A stretch of DNA of 64,000 nucleotides from GCA-002733465 sp965230525 (lineage in GTDB: Bacteria > Pseudomonadota > Gammaproteobacteria > Enterobacterales > Kangiellaceae). The translations under genes were made by a program, and so were the position numbers. Location: assembly GCA_965230525.1 (NCBI GenBank), contig OZ246008.1, positions 2,294,001 to 2,358,000 of the forward strand, given 5' to 3'. The notes under the pieces are model-generated. The model made no database searches. It saw nothing but the letters and a program-made list of their open reading frames with translations, and was not told where the DNA came from. Below, piece after piece: positions 24,228-32,928 of the stretch; position 1 is the first letter of the stretch; each line of letters opens with the position of its first letter.

Positions 24228-24692
24228 ACTAGTCGAGATATGAAACAAACATATAACAATACGCTGAAACTTAGCCTAAAACGCTGATCAACTTATTTGA
24301 GCATTAGGAAATTATCGAGTTGGGCGTCGGTGCGTAGATAGACAAATTTTACCAGGAAGCTACTGCCATTCGTTATCTTTGACTTGCGGAAAATTCAGAT
24401 AGGGCTTTCTTAGAGTTTAACGTAAAAGATAGTCGTGTTTCTTTGCCGGTTTGGTCTTCCAGAGCGAGAATACAAAGACTTTAGAAGCTTAACTCTGGCC
24501 TACTAAGAGAAGTAGAACCTAAAGGTGTCTCATGGGAGAAATTCATGGAGGTTGTGGTGCCAATACTAGTTCAAAAAAACATTTTCGTTAATCTGCATTT
24601 AAGCGGGAAAAATTTAGTCGGCTTCGATTTACCATTGGAGCAGTTAATCCGAAATTTCAAGGCTATTAGCTGTGCAAAGCGTTAACTCATAC
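24228..24692 (+). other. Decayed cassette stretch with attC half-sites
   Basis: CATATAAC at 24250-24257 complements the R' box of attC E, so it should open the next attC. The next R' box, GTTAACTC at 24681-24688, complements the R'' box of attC G but is 430 bases away, too far for one attC. I see no gene between. The likely reading is two attC sites around a cassette that has degraded or is non-coding; GTTGGGC near 24320 could be the missing R' box. Confidence 0.45.
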
Positions 24693-25181
24693 ATGAATAA
24701 ATATCTCATACTCTTTTCTGCATTACTTTTCAGCGACGTATTTGCGTGTTCATTTGCACCGATGTTTGAACCTTTTAAGGTGTCTGGGGAAAAATCTCCA
24801 AAGCCAAACGCTCCCGATTTTGAAGTAACCAAAATAAAGCGAGGTAGTGATGATGGTAATTATGCATCGTGTTCAGATGCAGGTATATTAACTTTGACAT
24901 TAAAAACCCAATCTATCCATCCTACAGGTTATCTTTTTGAAATTGTTGACGGAACAATGGAAGATCACCTTTTCTACCCTGAGCCAATCAAGCCCTCTAT
25001 CTATTTTGAAGAGGAAGGTATCTTTAACTTCATTTGGTTAGATGGAAGTAGTGAAGAGCAAGAAGCAATAGAAATGAACGTAAAAATTATTGCTGTTTCA
25101 AAATCCGGAGAGAGGAGTGAACCGCAAGTACTAAAAGTGTTCCACCCAGGAGTCAAAAAGCCCTGGTGGAAATTTTGGTAA
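24693..25181 (+). CDS. Cassette gene 6, secreted protein
   Basis: A 162-residue exported protein. The signal peptide ends at DVFAC, which could be a weak lipobox or a normal cleavage site. The mature part is beta-rich (Ig/fibronectin-like pattern: GILTLTLKTQS, GYLFEIVDG, NVKIIAVSKSGERSEP) and ends in the aromatic-basic tail KKPWWKFW. The start lies 5 bases after an attC R' box and the stop touches attC G. Function unknown. Confidence 0.7.
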   Translation: MNKYLILFSALLFSDVFACSFAPMFEPFKVSGEKSPKPNAPDFEVTKIKRGSDDGNYASCSDAGILTLTLKTQSIHPTGYLFEIVDGTMEDHLFYPEPIKPSIYFEEEGIFNFIWLDGSSEEQEAIEMNVKIIAVSKSGERSEPQVLKVFHPGVKKPWWKFW

Positions 25182-25231
25182 GAGTTAACCATACGCAGCA
25201 GAAAATCAACTGCTGTGCTTGGCGTTATACT
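25182..25231 (+). repeat. attC site G
   Basis: R'' GAGTTAAC and R' GTTATACT preceded by GGC. Inner arms ACGCAGCAG and CTGCTGTGCTTGG pair closely. It is the last recognisable site of this array; no complement of its R' box follows, so the right end is truncated. 25232-25384 holds no gene, only a 14-bp motif at 25331-25344 that recurs at 37655-37668. Confidence 0.8.
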
Positions 25232-25384
25232 TGGAAGGTCGCGGAATGGAAAGAGCTTTTTTTGGGACTTTAATATCGCTCCTTAATTGGGGAGTAGCGG
25301 ACAATGACAAAGTTGTAATTAAGCCGGTAGGGCGATAAGGTGGGCGTCTAGTTAAAAACTATGCTATGAGGTTTTAATCCGGAT

Positions 25385-25753
25385 TTAGTTGAACCAACTA
25401 AGCGCATCTTCAAACTCGAGAAAAATTTCCATCTCAATTTTTCTCGCCATTAAGAAGTTAGCAAATACTCGATTATTTTCTAAGTCGCGCGAACGACTGA
25501 TGATGGCTAGTTTCTTTATCTCGCTAAGTAAAAAACTTTCAGACAAAGTATCTGCGAAATCGAAGTTATCAACTAGGTTTAAATTGTTGACTACCTGAGT
25601 TTCATCTAAAATAAGGTATAAGGGTTTGTATTGTTGAAAGATTTGATAAGTATCATTAAAGTATTTCGATAAATCTTCTGAGGAGTTGAGCTCTCCTTTT
25701 GACTTTATCGCTAACGTTTGGTCGAGGAACTTTGAATTTATAATGGAGATCAT
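25385..25753 (-). CDS. Hypothetical STAS/SpoIIAA-like protein
   Basis: A 122-residue cytoplasmic protein with the alpha/beta rhythm of SpoIIAA-like domains: a first strand TLAIKSKGEL, helix, strand LYLILDETQVV, helix, strand KLAIISRS and a last helix with ALSWF. It lacks the Ser/Thr phosphorylation motif of true anti-sigma antagonists. Function unknown. It is on the opposite strand to the cassettes and marks the end of the array. Confidence 0.6.
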   Translation of the reverse strand: MISIINSKFLDQTLAIKSKGELNSSEDLSKYFNDTYQIFQQYKPLYLILDETQVVNNLNLVDNFDFADTLSESFLLSEIKKLAIISRSRDLENNRVFANFLMARKIEMEIFLEFEDALSWFN

Positions 25754-25925
25754 TTTCTAAATCATCGTATAAAATCAGACTAACAATCTGATTGACTTAG
25801 CTAGTGTAACATGATCATCCTTTATAAGGAATCTAGCTCATAGTTTTGCGTCATATTCAGTCAACTCCTCAGGTTTTCCTCTGAATCTTTTAAAGAACTT
25901 GATTTTGATAAACAAACATAAGGCT

Positions 25926-26405
25926 CTACTCTAAAAATTTCTCTCGCATCACCTCAGGAAACTCCCAGCTAACGACAAACTGCTGACCTTGCCAGTTTTC
26001 TAACGTTAACCACATTTTATGCTTGGTTTGGATTTGTTTAGGAGCAATCGCGTGAACTTCTTGTCCATGTTGACTGCCATGTAAAATACCGTCACCAGTT
26101 GATTCCAACTCTTCTAAGGTCATCGGTTTATCGCCGATATTAATATAGGCTTGCCTAATATTATTTACATCCCCTTTGTTAATAAACAGAAAAAAATCCT
26201 TGGTATAAATTCCGTGATGTAAATAGGGCTGTTCTAGATCAAATGGCATCGGTGCTAATTCAAATTCGCCCACTTGCTTTGCGGGCCAAAGCTCAGGAAA
26301 CTTTGGGTGTAAGGATTGATAAAAAAAGTAACCGACAAGAATCAGAATTAATCCGTTTAATAAGTATTTATTTCGGTCCCACCAAGAGGCGTCATTATTT
26401 TTCAT
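25926..26405 (-). CDS. Small membrane protein linked to PepSY partner
   Basis: A 159-residue protein with a single N-terminal TM segment (about residues 13-29) and a soluble domain, probably periplasmic, with the motifs PFDLEQPYLHHGIY and HGSQHGQEVHAIAP, notable for five histidines that could bind metal. Its start overlaps the stop of the PepSY gene by four bases (ATGA), so the two are translated together. Small partners of this type often follow PepSY proteins next to siderophore receptors; a role in ferric-siderophore reduction is inference. Confidence 0.7.
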   Translation of the reverse strand: MKNNDASWWDRNKYLLNGLILILVGYFFYQSLHPKFPELWPAKQVGEFELAPMPFDLEQPYLHHGIYTKDFFLFINKGDVNNIRQAYINIGDKPMTLEELESTGDGILHGSQHGQEVHAIAPKQIQTKHKMWLTLENWQGQQFVVSWEFPEVMREKFLE

Positions 26406-27562
26406 GAGGTTAACTCCACACTGCTTGGCTCTATGAATTCATTTTTTACAGAACGACTATTTTTTAAGGTACGCTCAGACCACATCCAAAATCCAGTAAT
26501 TGACATGCAGGTTAACAACACACCAAAAATAAACCAAATCACTTTCGTCCAGATCCCGCCAATGGTTCCGTAATGCAAGGGGTTAGCAATATGCGAAAGG
26601 GTTTGAAGCGCATTCATGTTTTGCGGGGAGCGAGTATGAATAATTTCACCACTCCAAGGGTCAACCGCAACACCGTATGAATATTGGTCATAGAAAATAA
26701 AATTGCCTTCGCCGTAAAATTTATAGGAGTCTCGCGCGTGCTCGGGCGGCATAACATAAGTACTTTTGAAATCAGGAAATTGTTGTTTAGTGATGCGTAA
26801 TGCATCCGCAAGACTGTAGTTCCTTTGCGGGACAGAGCCGTCAATGGTGGCTGCTGGGATCTCTTTAATTGCCGGTGGGTTGGGATCTATTTCTACATCG
26901 GTGTGCCATAAAACGGCTTGAACTAAATACCAAAGCCCCGTGACGCTCATGAGTAATAAGAACCAGATCGACCAAGCCCCAGCGGTTCGATGCAAGTCAC
27001 CTAAAATGATTTTTTTACGCTTATCAAATCGAACTTGCGGCTTTAGATAAGCGCGCCAAAATTTCTTGTAAATGATTAATCCAGAAATAAGTGCGATCAG
27101 CATCGCGATTGCCATGGAGCAAACTAAGTAATAACCAACGCTGTAGCTATGTTGCCAGGGAAATAGCAGCCAAGCGTGAAGCGAGCGCATAAAATTAATA
27201 AAGGTGATGCCATTATTCACTTCTTGAATCTGTCCGGTGAATTGATTGACGTAAGCAATTGCCTGCGGTTTGTCACTATCGGTGAAAATGATTGCCCGAA
27301 CTAGGTAAGGCTCGAAAGCCATTGCCGTTGTTACTTTGGCAGTGGGATAAGCTTGTTCTACTATTGCAATAAGCTCGGGCATTGATTTTTCGGCCAAGTT
27401 GTCAGGGTTGTCGGCTCGCGCAGCGGGGTTGGTCAACCAAGTTAACTCGTGGCTAAACACAGCGATGGTGCCTGTTAAGCAAACCAAGCAGAACACGATC
27501 CAAATGGGTAACGAAGCCCAACCGTGAATTTGAAACCAAAACCGTTTGTTCAGTTTTTTCAT
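26402..27562 (-). CDS. PepSY-domain membrane protein (iron uptake associated)
   Basis: The 386-residue protein has the PepSY_TM layout: N-terminal TM (about residues 15-35), a periplasmic PepSY domain containing MPELIAIVEQAYPTAKV, then TM segments near residues 145-165, 195-215 and 345-370. His residues lie in or beside the TM parts (SLHAWLLF, LHRTAGAWS), as in family members proposed to act as ferric-siderophore or heme reductases. It is divergent from a TonB receptor and shares a Fur-box-bearing intergenic region with it. Confidence 0.85.
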   Translation of the reverse strand: MKKLNKRFWFQIHGWASLPIWIVFCLVCLTGTIAVFSHELTWLTNPAARADNPDNLAEKSMPELIAIVEQAYPTAKVTTAMAFEPYLVRAIIFTDSDKPQAIAYVNQFTGQIQEVNNGITFINFMRSLHAWLLFPWQHSYSVGYYLVCSMAIAMLIALISGLIIYKKFWRAYLKPQVRFDKRKKIILGDLHRTAGAWSIWFLLLMSVTGLWYLVQAVLWHTDVEIDPNPPAIKEIPAATIDGSVPQRNYSLADALRITKQQFPDFKSTYVMPPEHARDSYKFYGEGNFIFYDQYSYGVAVDPWSGEIIHTRSPQNMNALQTLSHIANPLHYGTIGGIWTKVIWFIFGVLLTCMSITGFWMWSERTLKNSRSVKNEFIEPSSVELTS

Positions 27563-27708
27563 AGCAAACCTTGTATTCCTTGCAATTCAATATTTTGGCA
27601 GCCCTAAAACATAAACAGCCTACGCAGCTTCAAACTGCGGAATAGCAGGCTTTTTATGCCAAAAGCAACAGCTCAATTTACACCGGTAAACACAAATAAA
27701 AATGCAAA

Positions 27709-27723
27709 TGATAATAATTCGTA
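27709..27723. promoter_or_regulatory. Fur box
   Basis: TGATAATAATTCGTA: the left arm is a perfect match to the 7-1-7 Fur consensus TGATAAT-N-ATTATCA and the right arm matches 4 of 7. It ends at the -35 element of the receptor gene and lies between two divergent iron genes, so both may be iron-repressed. Confidence 0.7.
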
Positions 27724-27753
27724 TTTACATATCTCGTTTTAGGATTATATAAT
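27724..27753 (+). promoter_or_regulatory. Sigma70 promoter of the TonB receptor gene
   Basis: TTTACA, 18-base spacer, perfect TATAAT; 44 bases before the start codon. It directly follows the Fur box, so Fur binding would block RNA polymerase. Confidence 0.7.
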
Positions 27754-27797
27754 GCGCGCCACATAATCACAAACTTAGATTTAATTGAGAGTAAATA

Positions 27798-29882
27798 ATG
27801 AATACCAGCGGTCCATTTGCATCATTGATAGCCCTATTAGTTTTAGGGCTTCCTGTTTCAGCGCAGCAACCAGCGCAGTCCTCCGAAGAGCAAGCGCTAG
27901 AGGAAGGTGAAAAACTGCATATCATTGGCGTGCGTCTCGATAGAAGCAGTAAGGGAGCAACTGGGTTAGATATGGAAATTAACGAAACTCCTCAGTCAAT
28001 TAGTGTGATAACCACTGAGCAACTCGAAAGTTTTGCGGCAAACAATTTAAATGAAGCATTAAAGCTAGCCACTGGAGTAACGGTTGAGGAGTGGGAAACT
28101 AATAGAACCAATTACACTTCTCGTGGTTTTGATATTAAAAACACCCAAATTGATGGGGTCGGCATGCCGAATAATTGGGGGATTGTCACCGGTGCAATGG
28201 AGTCCTACGGATTTCAAACCATTGAAGTGATTCGCGGCGCCAATGGCTTACTTACTGGAGTGGGCAATGCGGCGGGCACTATTAACTATGTGCGTAAGCG
28301 CCCCACCAATAAAAACGAAGGCGAAGTTGGTATTTCTTTAGGCTCCTATGATTTAAGGCGAGTACAAGGTGACTATTCTGCATTGCTAACTGAAAGTGGC
28401 AGTTGGGCGGCGCGATTCGTAGCAGTGGCGGAAGATTCAGAAAGTCATCTCGATGGGCTGAGCAATGACCGCACCTTTGTCTATGGTGTCGTCGATGGCC
28501 AGTTGACTGATAACTCGACGTTAACCTTTGGGTATAACTACCAAGACACTCATTCCAATGGCAATTTATGGGGCGGCTTGGTATTTAATTATAGCGATGG
28601 TACTCAAGCGGAATTTGATACAAGCGCCACCACAGCGCAACAATGGACGCAATGGGACACCGAAAATCAAAGCGGTTTTCTTGAATACACTCATGTCCTT
28701 GATGATTGGGAAATTAGGGCTTCCTACAACTACCGAAGCGCTCAAGATCCAGCAAAGCTATTTTACGTGTTTGGAACCATTGACCGAGAAACTGGCTTAG
28801 GCTTGTCTGGTTGGCCGGGCAATTATGAAGATGAATTCGATGCCAATTTATTTGATGTGAGCCTCTATGGAGAATACTCATTATTTGGCCAAGAGCACGA
28901 GTTAAACATCGGAGTGAGCAATTCTAAAAGCACCAATCTCTCTTATACTCGCGCTGCACCCACGGGGTTTGGACCTACACCAGCTTTTCCCTATGCATTG
29001 GATGCAATACCAGAACCAGAATGGGGCGAGCGAACGCTTTACTCAAATATTGATATGTCGTTAAAGCGTTTTTACGGTTCGACCAAAATTAATTTTAACG
29101 AATCCTTTTTTCTAGTGGCAGGCTTCAATGCGATTGATTTTACTCGCGAAGGCGACAACAGTGGTGTGGTCATAGAAAATGACGAAAGCGAAGTAAGTCC
29201 CTATATCGGTGCTACTTATGCCTTTACTCCAGATGTCAATGGATACGTTAGCTATTCAGACATTTACCAGCCGCAAGAGCAGTATGATTTTGACGGTTAT
29301 TTTCTGGACCCAACCAAAGGAATAAACTTTGAAGTTGGTACTAAAATTCAGTGGTTGGAAGGCGATTTATTGACAACATTTGCCTACTTTACTGCCGAGC
29401 AAGAAAACTTGTCTGCCTTTGCGGGGGTAAGACCCTCCGACGGCCGGTTCTACTACGAAGGTACTAATGTTGATTCAAGAGGGATTGAAATTGAAGTAGT
29501 GGGGCATATGACAGAAAACCTTAATGTTGTATTCGGCTTTACTAAAATTGATGTTGAAGATAAAGCCGGAGAAAACACTCGCTTGTGGTCACCAAGAAAC
29601 ACCGTTAACTTCACGCTCGACTATCAACTACCGCAATTTTCAAATGTAAGTATCGGCTTAGGTGGAAAATGGCAGTCTGATATTAAAAATACTGATTTTA
29701 ATATTGAACAAGATGCGTACTTGTTAGTAAATGCCTATGCTCGATGGCTAATCAACGACAACACAATGATTCAAGCAAACATCAAAAATTTAACCGATGA
29801 AAAATACATCAACAGTTTATACAACGTGGGTTATTACGGAGCGCCACTCAACGGTAGTATTAGTTTAAGCTATTCGTTCTAG
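27798..29882 (+). CDS. TonB-dependent ferric-siderophore receptor (FhuE/FpvA-like)
   Basis: A 694-residue outer-membrane receptor with signal peptide, an N-terminal plug (NETPQSISVIT, then LLTGVGNAAGTINYVRKRP) and a 22-strand barrel ending in NGSISLSYSF. The plug sequence ETPQSISV with the GNAAGTIN motif is that of the ferric coprogen/rhodotorulate/pyoverdine receptor group. There is no extra N-terminal signalling domain, so no sigma/anti-sigma partner is expected. Expression is probably Fur-controlled (box at 27709). It works with TonB-ExbBD and the PepSY proteins encoded divergently. Confidence 0.92.
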   Translation: MNTSGPFASLIALLVLGLPVSAQQPAQSSEEQALEEGEKLHIIGVRLDRSSKGATGLDMEINETPQSISVITTEQLESFAANNLNEALKLATGVTVEEWETNRTNYTSRGFDIKNTQIDGVGMPNNWGIVTGAMESYGFQTIEVIRGANGLLTGVGNAAGTINYVRKRPTNKNEGEVGISLGSYDLRRVQGDYSALLTESGSWAARFVAVAEDSESHLDGLSNDRTFVYGVVDGQLTDNSTLTFGYNYQDTHSNGNLWGGLVFNYSDGTQAEFDTSATTAQQWTQWDTENQSGFLEYTHVLDDWEIRASYNYRSAQDPAKLFYVFGTIDRETGLGLSGWPGNYEDEFDANLFDVSLYGEYSLFGQEHELNIGVSNSKSTNLSYTRAAPTGFGPTPAFPYALDAIPEPEWGERTLYSNIDMSLKRFYGSTKINFNESFFLVAGFNAIDFTREGDNSGVVIENDESEVSPYIGATYAFTPDVNGYVSYSDIYQPQEQYDFDGYFLDPTKGINFEVGTKIQWLEGDLLTTFAYFTAEQENLSAFAGVRPSDGRFYYEGTNVDSRGIEIEVVGHMTENLNVVFGFTKIDVEDKAGENTRLWSPRNTVNFTLDYQLPQFSNVSIGLGGKWQSDIKNTDFNIEQDAYLLVNAYARWLINDNTMIQANIKNLTDEKYINSLYNVGYYGAPLNGSISLSYSF

Positions 29883-29923
29883 TCATCGGCTGAACCATAA
29901 GCAGTATATTCACTTCATTACCA

Positions 29924-29959
29924 AATAAAGCGCCAGTTAGGATTGACTGGCGCTTTATT
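29924..29959. terminator. Strong terminator after the receptor gene
   Basis: AATAAAGCGCCAGT, an 8-base loop, and the exact complement ending in TTTATT. With A-rich left and T-rich right flanks it can work in both directions. Confidence 0.85.
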
Positions 29960-30207
29960 ATCAATGAAACAAGAGGGGATTTTTGGGGGTAATTTTTGCT
30001 GCACAGAATTCTGCATGCCAAACCATCCAAACGGTTAAGCCGGTTTATATGGTCAGAACAGTTAATAAAGCCAAAAAAGCTATTTCAGCAAAAACTCTTC
30101 CAAAACCAATTAATATATCCATCAAACTTATCTTCATTTCAGTCTTACTTGTTTTTCGAATAAACTAAGTATCTTATTTATCCCAATTAAGCAAACCGAG
30201 ATCAAAT

Positions 30208-31224
30208 ATGGATTATCTCCCCATCAGCCTGAATATGAAGGCTAGAGACTGCCTAGTAGTTGGCGGTGGCAACATTGCTATTCGTAAAGCGCGCCAGTTG
30301 TTAAGTGCTGGAGCAAATGTTACCGCGGTTGCTCCCGAATTCCATTCGGACTTTTCCAAACAAGAATCCAAGGGAAGGATTAAACTGATTCGTTCTGAAT
30401 ATCTCGTTGAACATTTAACTGGGATGTTACTAGTCGTTGCTGCCACCGATGACGCAGCAATAAACCAACAAGTACACCAAGACGCCGAGTCAGCTGGCGT
30501 ATTAGTTAATGTGGTCGACCAACCGGATTTATGCCGCTTTATCGTGCCCAGTATTGTTGACAGGTCACCGCTCACGGTTGCTATTTCAACCGGTGGTAGC
30601 GGTCCGGTATTTGCTCGAATGCTAAGAGAAAAGTTGGAATGGATTATTCCGGATAATATCGGTGCGTTTTTAGCTAAGGTTAATCAAGACCGGTCTGTGG
30701 TGGCGGACAAGTTTCCTGAAATGGAAAAGCGTAGAGCTTTTTGGGAAAAGTTTTTTGAGCGAGAATTAGGCTGGAACACCCTTGGGAATTTAGTCGATGC
30801 CACCAAAACGCCGTTAAATCTCGACTATCAGTTATTTCAAAGTGAAGCGCAAACGAAACAAGCCGAAATTACCTTGATTGATTTTGGGCGCGCAAATATA
30901 AACGATTTGTCAGTATCAATAATCAATCAACTGCAAAAGGTCGACAACTTATATATAACCCAAAACAATTACCAATTACTCAAGGATCTGATTCGGCGAG
31001 ATGCTGATATCCACATTTTGGATCACACTCTTTGTGACTACAGTGATGTGAGTTGCTGGCTAGATGATATTGTTAAAGTTCTGGAATTACCTGAACAACG
31101 AGGACGGTCAGTAGTGATTAACGACGGTCATCTTTTTGAACAGTTAGATAAAAAATTGTCATCTCTAATCCTCGACAAGAAGCAGATAAAATATACTCGT
31201 ATAGCAATCGCTAAATATAGCTAG
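30208..31224 (+). CDS. Siroheme synthase-like (CysG N-terminal) with decayed methyltransferase tail
   Basis: Residues 1-210 match the precorrin-2 dehydrogenase/ferrochelatase part of CysG: MDYLPISLNM start, dinucleotide motif GGGNIAIRKA, Asp104 in NVVDQPD (equivalent to the E. coli catalytic Asp) and VAISTGGSGPVFAR. Residues 218-320 still follow the uroporphyrinogen methyltransferase domain, including LIRRDADIHIL, but the SAM-binding GAGPGD has become DFGRAN and the LKGGDPF motif INDGHLF, and the last half of that domain is absent. So it probably makes siroheme from precorrin-2 but cannot methylate uroporphyrinogen; a separate CobA would be needed elsewhere. Full CysG is about 460 residues; this is 338. 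Confidence 0.85.
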   Translation: MDYLPISLNMKARDCLVVGGGNIAIRKARQLLSAGANVTAVAPEFHSDFSKQESKGRIKLIRSEYLVEHLTGMLLVVAATDDAAINQQVHQDAESAGVLVNVVDQPDLCRFIVPSIVDRSPLTVAISTGGSGPVFARMLREKLEWIIPDNIGAFLAKVNQDRSVVADKFPEMEKRRAFWEKFFERELGWNTLGNLVDATKTPLNLDYQLFQSEAQTKQAEITLIDFGRANINDLSVSIINQLQKVDNLYITQNNYQLLKDLIRRDADIHILDHTLCDYSDVSCWLDDIVKVLELPEQRGRSVVINDGHLFEQLDKKLSSLILDKKQIKYTRIAIAKYS

Positions 31225-31426
31225 TTCGTTTTGAATTCACCTAAAGAAGCCGTTTTCGCGTTAGATATTGAGGCACTTAATTGACTGGGGAATTGTTAGT
31301 TTTAACTCTCAGCTCTGCCCCTATCAGTCGAGCGCTATTCTATGCCTTAGTTATTCCCACCACTATGCCAGGTGCTTTCTTTTGGAAGAACAAAGTATTT
31401 GAAGAGTACGTAAGGGAAGATGGGTT

Positions 31427-31488
31427 TGAGTTGCTAGTTGCTAGTTGCGAGTTGCGAGTTGCGAGTTGCGAGTTGCGAGTTGCGAGTT
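31427..31488. repeat. Tandem 7-bp repeats (TTGCGAG)
   Basis: About nine copies: the first are GTTGCTA-like, the rest GTTGCGA. The array ends exactly where an IS-like terminal sequence begins. A short frame (31281-31502) reads through it and is not considered a gene. Confidence 0.9.
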
Positions 31489-31605
31489 TGGATCGCCCCT
31501 AAAAAAGTAGACACCTTATTTTAAGAGGTAAGGTGCAATGAAGGTAATAACGAAAAGACGACATACGATGGCCTTTAAGGTCGCGGCAGTCCGTTATAGC
31601 CGCTA
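31489..31605 (+). mobile_element. Left end of an IS3-family element (remnant)
   Basis: TGGATCGCCCC-x-AAAAAGTAGACA resembles IS3-group terminal repeats, and it is followed by a start codon at 31538 and the reading MKVITKRRHTMAFKVAAVRYSR then a stop. The KRRxxxxFKxxAVR pattern is the N-terminus of an OrfA transposase. The rest of the element is missing. The 500 bases after it (31606-32134) hold no gene I can support. Confidence 0.55.
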
Positions 31606-32134
31606 GGCGTGTAATTTCTTTTGTAGTCTCTTACGGGGTCAACAATAGTAAATGGGTGCTGTTCGATATTGTATATTCTCGTTGTCTATTCGCCCAGTGG
31701 CTGCGAGCAACCCCACATCCCCATGTCTATTGGATTAGTGGAAAAGCTGTTTGAGCCTTAGCGCTCCTTATTGGTTGACCGAGAGTCAACAGTTCGATAT
31801 TGCCGTCAGTATCTTCGGCGCAGTCATTCACGTCACTGATTATGTGTAAAGAAAAATTGATCCAAGTAAGTAACTGTGGGGTGGGCTTCACAGACGAACA
31901 AGTGGTGGGCGTTCCCTAGAAATCAAAAGGCAAACATTAGGTCAATTTCGGTCGCCCAGTGCGCAACGTCAAGGGCACTTTTGCGTTCTTTTGTTGCCGG
32001 ACAAAAGAATGTCGCAGAGAAAGCGCAGCGCTGCGAAACAGTCCTTAATAAACAGAAAAGCTTTCGTAAGATTTCATAACTTATAGAATCGTTAGTTCTT
32101 TATCATTCGTTGCAACTATGCAACACACCACCCC

Positions 32135-32156
32135 TATACTACTATGGTGCTATAGG
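32135..32156. promoter_or_regulatory. Operator-like site before the LuxR-type regulator
   Basis: CTATAC-TACTATGGTG-CTATAGG: an outer dyad CCTATA/TATAGG encloses ACTACTATGGTGC (32138-32150), which matches the sites at 46741-46753 and 52498-52510 in 10-11 of 13 positions. It lies about 75-90 bases before the start codon; autoregulation is inferred. Confidence 0.5.
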
Positions 32157-32225
32157 ATTTACATGACTTAAGCGTTAAATTAGGCTTTAATAGGCATCAA
32201 AAGCTGATTTCAGCAGGTGGGTTTT

Positions 32226-32894
32226 ATGCAGTCTAAAATTATTGTGGCCGATGATCATCCGTTATTCCGCGAGGCGATGAAGCAAGTATTGCCGCAAGTG
32301 GTTGATTCTTGTGAAGTATTAGAGGCCGACAGTTTCTTTCAGTTAAGAGATTTGCTGGAACTGCATGGTGACATTGACCTTGTTTTAATGGATTTGCATA
32401 TGCCCGGCAACAAAGGTTTTGCGGGTTTAGCCGCGATAAAAGCAGAGAATCCTGCGGTCGCCGTGGTGATGGTTTCTGCGAGTGATACCCCCAAAATCAT
32501 TCATCGCTCTTTTAGTTTTGGAGCATCCGGGTACATACCTAAGTCCTCATCGTTTGAAACAATTAAGCAAGCAATTTCGCAGGTTATGCTTGGCGAGATT
32601 TGGATGCCTGACGATTTGAAAAGCGAAATTGAACTGGCCAATTCAGCAGAAGATACTGAGTTTGCCACTCGAATCGCCTCGCTAACTCCTCAACAATTTA
32701 AAGTGCTTTCGATGATTGCCGCGGGTCAGCTCAATAAACAAATTGCGTTTGAACTGAATATTCAAGAGACTACCGTTAAACATCATGTATCATCCATTCT
32801 ACGCAAGCTAAATGTCGTAAACCGCACCGCTGCCGGTATTATGTTTAATCAGCTTCAAGTTGAAGATGATGCTCGCATGCTGGCAGAAGGCTAA
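32226..32894 (+). CDS. LuxR-type response regulator (CrbR/ErdR-like)
   Basis: A 222-residue regulator: receiver with ADDHPLFREA at the start, phospho-acceptor Asp in LVLMDLHMPG and Lys in YIPKSS; then a LuxR helix-turn-helix with LTPQQFKVLSMIAAGQLNKQIAFEL and ETTVKHHVSSILRKL. The sequence style matches the ErdR/CrbR group, which pairs with symporter-type hybrid kinases to control acetate or alcohol use. A kinase of just that type lies at 41793-45344. I chose the ATG at 32226 because AGGTGG precedes it; the GTG at 32217 overlaps that site. Confidence 0.88.
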   Translation: MQSKIIVADDHPLFREAMKQVLPQVVDSCEVLEADSFFQLRDLLELHGDIDLVLMDLHMPGNKGFAGLAAIKAENPAVAVVMVSASDTPKIIHRSFSFGASGYIPKSSSFETIKQAISQVMLGEIWMPDDLKSEIELANSAEDTEFATRIASLTPQQFKVLSMIAAGQLNKQIAFELNIQETTVKHHVSSILRKLNVVNRTAAGIMFNQLQVEDDARMLAEG

Positions 32895-32928
32895 TCAGCA
32901 CTTTGATTTTTGCTAAACCTAAGCGAAA

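Noticed and set aside
29983..30168. 61-codon frame after the TonB receptor terminator
   Set aside because: Low-complexity Lys/Ile-rich sequence, no supporting homology known to me and no clear ribosome site.
31427..31488. Possible CRISPR array or coding repeat
   Set aside because: The units are contiguous with no spacers, only 7 bp long, and no cas genes are present; the frame reading through it (31281-31502) has no other support.
31876..32079. 67-codon frame after the IS remnant
   Set aside because: No protein-like pattern or ribosome site; probably chance opening in a decayed mobile region.
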